In this document: positions 6,664-10,256 of the stretch, one piece after another
How the letters are laid out: each line of letters opens with the position of its first letter
How positions within the stretch are numbered: the stretch's first letter is position 1
DNA from: an uncultured Clostridia bacterium
GTDB taxonomy: Bacteria; Bacillota; Clostridia; Oscillospirales; Acutalibacteraceae
Reading direction: 5' to 3'
NCBI GenBank assembly: GCA_937888485.1
Contig: CALAQQ010000262.1
Location: forward strand, 1 to 10,256
DNA: 10,256 bases
Program-made: the position numbers and the translations under genes
Notes under the pieces: generated by a model
Told to the model about the DNA's origin: nothing
Seen by the model: only the letters and a program-made list of their open reading frames with translations
Databases searched by the model: none

Positions 6664-6691
6664 GACGGCAGAGAAATCTGCCGTCTTTTTT
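6664..6691 (+). terminator. Intrinsic terminator of the envelope-protein operon
   Basis: GACGGCAGA (6664-6672), a GAAA loop, and TCTGCCGTC (6677-6685) form a perfect 9-bp GC-rich stem followed by six T (6686-6691). It lies 17 bases after the stop of the 263-aa gene and closes the plus-strand unit. Confidence 0.9.
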
Positions 6692-6708
6692 AAAAAATTC
6701 AAAAAAGC

Positions 6709-6739
6709 ATGATGAAAAACCGAAAATATATGATATAAT
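6709..6739 (+). promoter_or_regulatory. Extended -10 promoter for the helicase gene
   Basis: TGATATAAT (6731-6739) is a perfect TATAAT box (6734-6739) with TG one base upstream, the extended -10 form. The -35 region is poor (ATGATG around 6709-6714 is the best match, with a long spacer), which extended -10 promoters tolerate. Transcription would start near 6746, leaving a short leader. No operator-like repeat was seen. Confidence 0.65.
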
Positions 6740-6774
6740 TATATTTGTAAAAATCGGCAAACGGATGTGATATT

Positions 6775-9399
6775 ATGAAAGATTTCAGCAAAGTTAAATT
6801 CAAATGGACCTTCCGTGATTATCAGCAGGCAGTGCTTGATAATTCGCAAAAGCATCTGAAAGATAAAAGAATACATATCGTTGCCGCGCCGGGCAGCGGT
6901 AAAACTATTCTCGGTCTTGAGCTTGTCCGCAGGCAGAATGCACCTGCGCTCGTTATGTCGCCCTCTGTTACAATCCGCCAGCAGTGGGGCGAAAGATTCG
7001 TTGAGGCTTATCTTCCCGAAACCGAAAACCCCGATGAATACATTTCCTATTCGCTCGCAAACCCCAAGCTTATAACTTCAATCACATATCAGGCACTTCA
7101 CGCCGCTTTCACAAAAACCGTTATGGAATCCGAAGCGGATGAAGATGAATTTGAAGCCGAAGAAACGCAGGATTTCAGCAATTTCGATTTGCTTTCCGAA
7201 ATCAGAAAGGCAGGCATAAAAACAATCTGCCTTGACGAGGCACATCATCTCAAAAGCGAATGGCAGAAGGCTCTTGAAAAGTTCGTTGCAATGCTCGGCG
7301 ACGGTGTTACAATCATCGCTCTCACCGCAACTCCGCCCTATGACAGCACACCTGCCGAATGGAACAGATATCAGACTCTCTGCGGCGATATTGACGAGGA
7401 GATTTTTGTTCCTCAGCTTGTTATGCAGAAAACTCTCTGCCCCCATCAGGACTATATATATTTCAGCTATCCGACAGCGGAAGAATCGCAGATTCTTGCA
7501 AATTACAAGGCAAAAGCAACGGCTGTTACCGATGAAATAATCAGAAGCGGTCTGCTTTCAAAGGCTCTGCAGGTTTCAAATGCGGCAGGTAACGAAGAAA
7601 TACTCTATGATAACCTTGCAGGCTTCAAATCACTTGTCTGCGTTGCAAAACAAGGAAATGCCAATATTTCAAAGAGCCTTGAAGAAAAGGTTTTTGAGGG
7701 CAGAAAAGCTCCTGTTTACTCAATAGCCGAAGCCGAAAAAGCATTTCAGTTTATCATTGATAAGCCTGATGTTTTTACGGAAGAAATCAGCGAAGAATTA
7801 AAGGCGATTCTTTCAAAAGAGGCTCTTATCGAAAAAAGAAAAGTCCGCCTTGCATCAAGCGATAAAATCAATAAAATGCTCGTTTCCTCAACGGGTAAAC
7901 TCGAAAGCATAAATAGAATCGTTGCAAGTGAATATCAGAATCTCGGTGACGGTCTGCGTATGCTCATTCTTGCCGATTATATCAAAAAGGATATGCTGAA
8001 ACTCGTCGGCACGGATGAAGAAATCCACGCTCTCGGCACGGTACCCGTTTTTGAATCAATCCGCAGAACAAATCCCGATGCAAAGGTTGCGGTGCTTTCG
8101 GGTACGCTTGTTATTCTGCCCGATTCCGCCGTTGAAGCTGCGCAGGAAATTGCATATAACGAAGGTGTGCCGTGCAGAATAAAGAAGCTTGAAAACACAA
8201 ATCACACCGAAATCATTTTCGGCGGTTCAAATAAAAATAAGGTCAGCATTATAACAAAAGCATTTCAGCTTGGAGTTATCAACGTGCTTATCGGCACAAA
8301 ATCATTGCTCGGCGAAGGCTGGGATTCACCGAATATCAATTCTCTCATTCTTGCAAGCTTTGTGGGCAGTTTTATGCTTTCAAATCAGATGCGAGGCAGA
8401 GCAATCCGAATTGATAAAAAGAATCCCAAAAAGGTGTCGAATATCTGGCATCTCGTGACGGTTGAGCCTGATTCAAAAGACGAAATCATCAGCGATGATT
8501 TTGAAACGATGAAACGCCGCTTTGCCTGCTTTCAGGCACCTGCATATAACAGCGACGTTATTGAAAGCGGAACAGACAGAATCGATATTCTCAAAGCACC
8601 CTATGATGCAAACAGTCTTGAAAGCATCAATAATCAGATGCTCTCGCTTGCCGCCGCAAGAAACGTTATGGCAGGCAGATGGAATGCCGCCGTCAAGGGC
8701 AAGGCAAGACCCGAGATTGAAGAAGTCAGCGAAATTCCTGCAGAGGTTCAGCCTGCAAGTGCCGTTCATAAGAACAAGATTTATGCAATCGTTCTTGCAG
8801 TTCTGATTGTCCTTGCGATAATCATAATCGCAACGTCGGGTTTCTTCGGCGGACTTATCGGATTTATCATAGCGGCAATATCTTCCGTATTGCTCATCAA
8901 ATCCGCATCGGTTGTGATGAAGAATTCTTCGCCCGAAAAAACAGTTTCAAACATCTCAAATGCGATTCTCCGAACTCTCAAAGAAATCGGCGAAATCGAG
9001 AGCAGAGGAGCAACCGTTTCGGTCAGAAAATCCGAAAATAAGAATACCGTCAACTGTTCTCTTTCAAAAGCAACCGTCAGAGAAAAGAACGTTTTTGCAA
9101 AGGCGGTTTCCGAGCTTCTTTCACCCATTGATGACCCGAGATATCTTCTCATCGGCACAAAGGGTATTTCAAAACTCACAAGCAGAAACTATGTTCAGAG
9201 CTATGCCTGCCCGTCGATTATTGCAGTCAATAAAGAAACTGCGGAAATTCTTGCAAAGAATCTCAAATCCGCAGGCGGAAAGTTTGAACTCGTTTTCACA
9301 AGAAACGAAAACGGCAGAAAAGAGCTTTTCAAATGCCGCAAGTATTCTTACATAAACGCAAACAGCAAGATAGTCAAAAATAAAAAGATTGTGAAATAA
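6775..9399 (+). CDS. Superfamily 2 DEAH-type helicase with a membrane hairpin and C-terminal domain
   Basis: 874 residues; ATG after a modest GGATGTGAT site (6763-6770). Residues 10-25 (FKWTFRDYQQAVLDN) form the R-x-YQ motif of SSL2-like helicases. Motif I is AAPGSGKT (37-44), motif II DEAH (154-157), motif III LTATPP (183-188), motif V GTKSLLGEGWD (507-517) and motif VI QMRGRAIR (538-545), so both RecA-like lobes and the ATPase residues are intact. About 200 mostly helical residues (215-420) are inserted between the lobes, and an acidic loop (121-142) lies in lobe 1. After the core, residues 669-686 and 694-715 are strongly hydrophobic and joined by a Gly/Phe turn, a likely two-helix membrane hairpin. 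Residues 716-874 are an unrecognised domain with a Lys-rich end. It should move on or remodel nucleic acid using ATP while tethered to the inner membrane. The helicase class is sure; the role (defence, DNA uptake or repair) is not. Confidence 0.85.
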   Translation: MKDFSKVKFKWTFRDYQQAVLDNSQKHLKDKRIHIVAAPGSGKTILGLELVRRQNAPALVMSPSVTIRQQWGERFVEAYLPETENPDEYISYSLANPKLITSITYQALHAAFTKTVMESEADEDEFEAEETQDFSNFDLLSEIRKAGIKTICLDEAHHLKSEWQKALEKFVAMLGDGVTIIALTATPPYDSTPAEWNRYQTLCGDIDEEIFVPQLVMQKTLCPHQDYIYFSYPTAEESQILANYKAKATAVTDEIIRSGLLSKALQVSNAAGNEEILYDNLAGFKSLVCVAKQGNANISKSLEEKVFEGRKAPVYSIAEAEKAFQFIIDKPDVFTEEISEELKAILSKEALIEKRKVRLASSDKINKMLVSSTGKLESINRIVASEYQNLGDGLRMLILADYIKKDMLKLVGTDEEIHALGTVPVFESIRRTNPDAKVAVLSGTLVILPDSAVEAAQEIAYNEGVPCRIKKLENTNHTEIIFGGSNKNKVSIITKAFQLGVINVLIGTKSLLGEGWDSPNINSLILASFVGSFMLSNQMRGRAIRIDKKNPKKVSNIWHLVTVEPDSKDEIISDDFETMKRRFACFQAPAYNSDVIESGTDRIDILKAPYDANSLESINNQMLSLAAARNVMAGRWNAAVKGKARPEIEEVSEIPAEVQPASAVHKNKIYAIVLAVLIVLAIIIIATSGFFGGLIGFIIAAISSVLLIKSASVVMKNSSPEKTVSNISNAILRTLKEIGEIESRGATVSVRKSENKNTVNCSLSKATVREKNVFAKAVSELLSPIDDPRYLLIGTKGISKLTSRNYVQSYACPSIIAVNKETAEILAKNLKSAGGKFELVFTRNENGRKELFKCRKYSYINANSKIVKNKKIVK

Positions 9400-9406
9400 T
9401 GAATTG

Positions 9407-9447
9407 AAAAATGCCACACAAGCTGATTCAGTCTGTGTGGCATTTTT
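9407..9447. terminator. Bidirectional terminator between helicase and integrase
   Basis: AAAAATGCCACACA (9407-9420) and TGTGTGGCATTTTT (9434-9447) are perfect 14-base reverse complements around a 13-base loop that itself holds CTG/CAG. The T-run on the right ends plus-strand transcription from the helicase; the A-run on the left becomes a T-run for minus-strand transcription from the integrase. Confidence 0.85.
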
Positions 9448-9463
9448 GTTAAATGTAAATCGT

Positions 9464-9481
9464 TGAGATAAGAATATCTCA
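9464..9481. repeat. Small inverted repeat 3' of the integrase gene
   Basis: TGAGATA (9464-9470), AGAA, TATCTCA (9475-9481). A perfect 7-bp palindrome arm pair in AT-rich DNA, 36 bases past the integrase stop. It could be part of a recombination core or arm site, or a weak hairpin; the sequence does not decide. Confidence 0.4.
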
Positions 9482-9516
9482 CTAAAATAAACAGTCCGTC
9501 AACAAGGGAAGGGGAG

Positions 9517-10256
9517 TTAGTCGAAGAATTTATCAAGATCTTCGATAGCTTTAACTCTTTGCGACTGGATCAGATGGATATAATAGTTTTCGGTGATTAT
9601 TGAATTTGCGTGCCCGAGTAAATCCGAAACAACTCTCACTTCGCATCCGTTTCTGAAGAGCATGGAAGCAAAAGTATGCCTGAGTGCATGCACGCCGTAA
9701 GAGTGATCTTCGTCAGAAATGCCGATGTTTTTCAGAATATCTTTCAGAGATCTGGAGATGGTGTGTGGTTGCGGTTGCTTTAAATTTGCAGTTGCAACAA
9801 CATACTTGCATTCTCCGTTTTGCTTCTTTAATTCAGTGAGCATATCGTGTGTTTTTTGCGAAATCGGAATAACTCTTGCACCGGCTTTGGTTTTGGGTCT
9901 GCTTTGAGTGACATGTTTATAATGACCGTCTGTTTTCACAACAACGGAGTTCTTGTTTATAACAATGTGATTGTTTTTAAAATCAACATCATTCCACGTC
10001 AAAGCGGACAGCTCACTTATTCTCATCCCTGTATACAACAAGAAAAGGATAGCCGGACCGTATCGGTACTTGAGACTTCCGGTGCCGTGCCGTTTCATTG
10101 CCTCTTTTTCAATAAGTTTGCACTGATCGGGAGTGAAAGCTTTGTAGTCGGATGAATCATGCTCAATATTTTTGGGGAGAACGACTCCTTCGCACGGATT
10201 TATTCCCGCTTGATTTGTAACCCTGAAATGCCTCAGACAACCGCTTACAGCATTGA
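9517..10256 (-). CDS. Tyrosine recombinase / integrase, C-terminal part (N-terminus outside window)
   Basis: The minus-strand frame stays open from the TAA at 9517-9519 to the right edge, giving 245 residues. The Met at 10098 is not the true start, because upstream codons encode family-typical sequence: a core-binding-domain end (CLRHFRVTNQAGINPCEGVVLPK, broken here as FRVTNQ then NPCEGV) and the 'AFTPDQC' start of the catalytic domain. Counting from the first visible residue, the catalytic set is R78 (YTGMRISEL), H189 and R192 (HALRHTF), H215 (LLGHANS) and nucleophile Y225 (NYYIHL), with Lys in the beta-hairpin PKTKAGAR near 123. All are intact. This is the phage/ICE integrase type, which cuts and rejoins DNA at att sites. 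It is convergent with the helicase and shares a terminator. About 100 to 150 N-terminal residues are probably missing. Confidence 0.9.
   Translation of the reverse strand, partial: NAVSGCLRHFRVTNQAGINPCEGVVLPKNIEHDSSDYKAFTPDQCKLIEKEAMKRHGTGSLKYRYGPAILFLLYTGMRISELSALTWNDVDFKNNHIVINKNSVVVKTDGHYKHVTQSRPKTKAGARVIPISQKTHDMLTELKKQNGECKYVVATANLKQPQPHTISRSLKDILKNIGISDEDHSYGVHALRHTFASMLFRNGCEVRVVSDLLGHANSIITENYYIHLIQSQRVKAIEDLDKFFD

Noticed and set aside
6411..6770. 119-codon plus-strand open frame crossing the terminator
   Set aside because: It overlaps the 263-aa secreted protein out of frame and runs through the intrinsic terminator and promoter.
9400..9516. tRNA gene as integration target
   Set aside because: No cloverleaf or TTCGANTC-type T-arm could be found in the gap on either strand.
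10096..10098. Met at 10098 as the integrase start
   Set aside because: The frame is open upstream to the window edge and encodes conserved integrase sequence, so the gene is only cut by the window.
9847..10155. 102-codon plus-strand open frame
   Set aside because: Antisense to the integrase catalytic core; no ribosome-binding site and atypical composition.

Overview
The window most resembles a chromosome of a Gram-positive, low-to-mid GC Clostridia member, probably an uncultured gut Oscillospiraceae or Ruminococcaceae type. This rests on strong AAGGAG or AAGGTGAT ribosome-binding sites, lipoprotein and type I signal peptides, divergent InlB-type repeats, and the style of the zinc-ribbon and DUF-type proteins. 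No rRNA, tRNA, CRISPR array or insertion sequence was seen. The taxonomic call is inference from protein style only.

Bases 1-6691 look like one plus-strand transcription unit. Gaps between genes are 10 to 58 bases, and the unit ends at a clear intrinsic terminator at 6664-6691. It contains, in order: the Ser/Gly-rich C-terminus of an upstream gene (possibly a TPM-domain protein); a 202-aa cytosolic protein resembling DUF6935; a 197-aa protein with a short SPFH-like region and two C-terminal zinc ribbons; a 604-aa secreted protein with three Ig-like units, three 71-residue-period InlB-type repeats and a Cys/His-framed C-terminal tail; a 333-aa lipoprotein built of two related halves; a 534-aa lipoprotein with an RsiV/DUF3298-like region; and a 263-aa secreted protein that is a one-plus-one miniature of the 604-aa protein and carries nearly the same tail. 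Five of the seven gene products are therefore either exported or likely membrane-associated, and the cluster reads as a cell-envelope module. Its actual function is not known.

Bases 6692-9447 hold a separate single-gene unit. It has an extended -10 promoter, then an 874-aa superfamily 2 DEAH-type helicase whose core is followed by a predicted two-helix membrane hairpin and an unrecognised lysine-rich C-terminal domain. It ends at a perfect 14-bp hairpin with an A-tract on one side and a T-tract on the other, which can serve as a shared terminator for the convergent gene.

Bases 9517-10256 (minus strand) hold the C-terminal 245 residues of a phage/ICE-type tyrosine recombinase with its R, H, R, H and Y catalytic residues in place. 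Its N-terminus lies beyond the right edge of the window, so the window probably ends just inside an integrated element or its remnant. The two features most worth following up are the shared C-terminal tail of the two secreted proteins and the membrane-tethered helicase beside the integrase.
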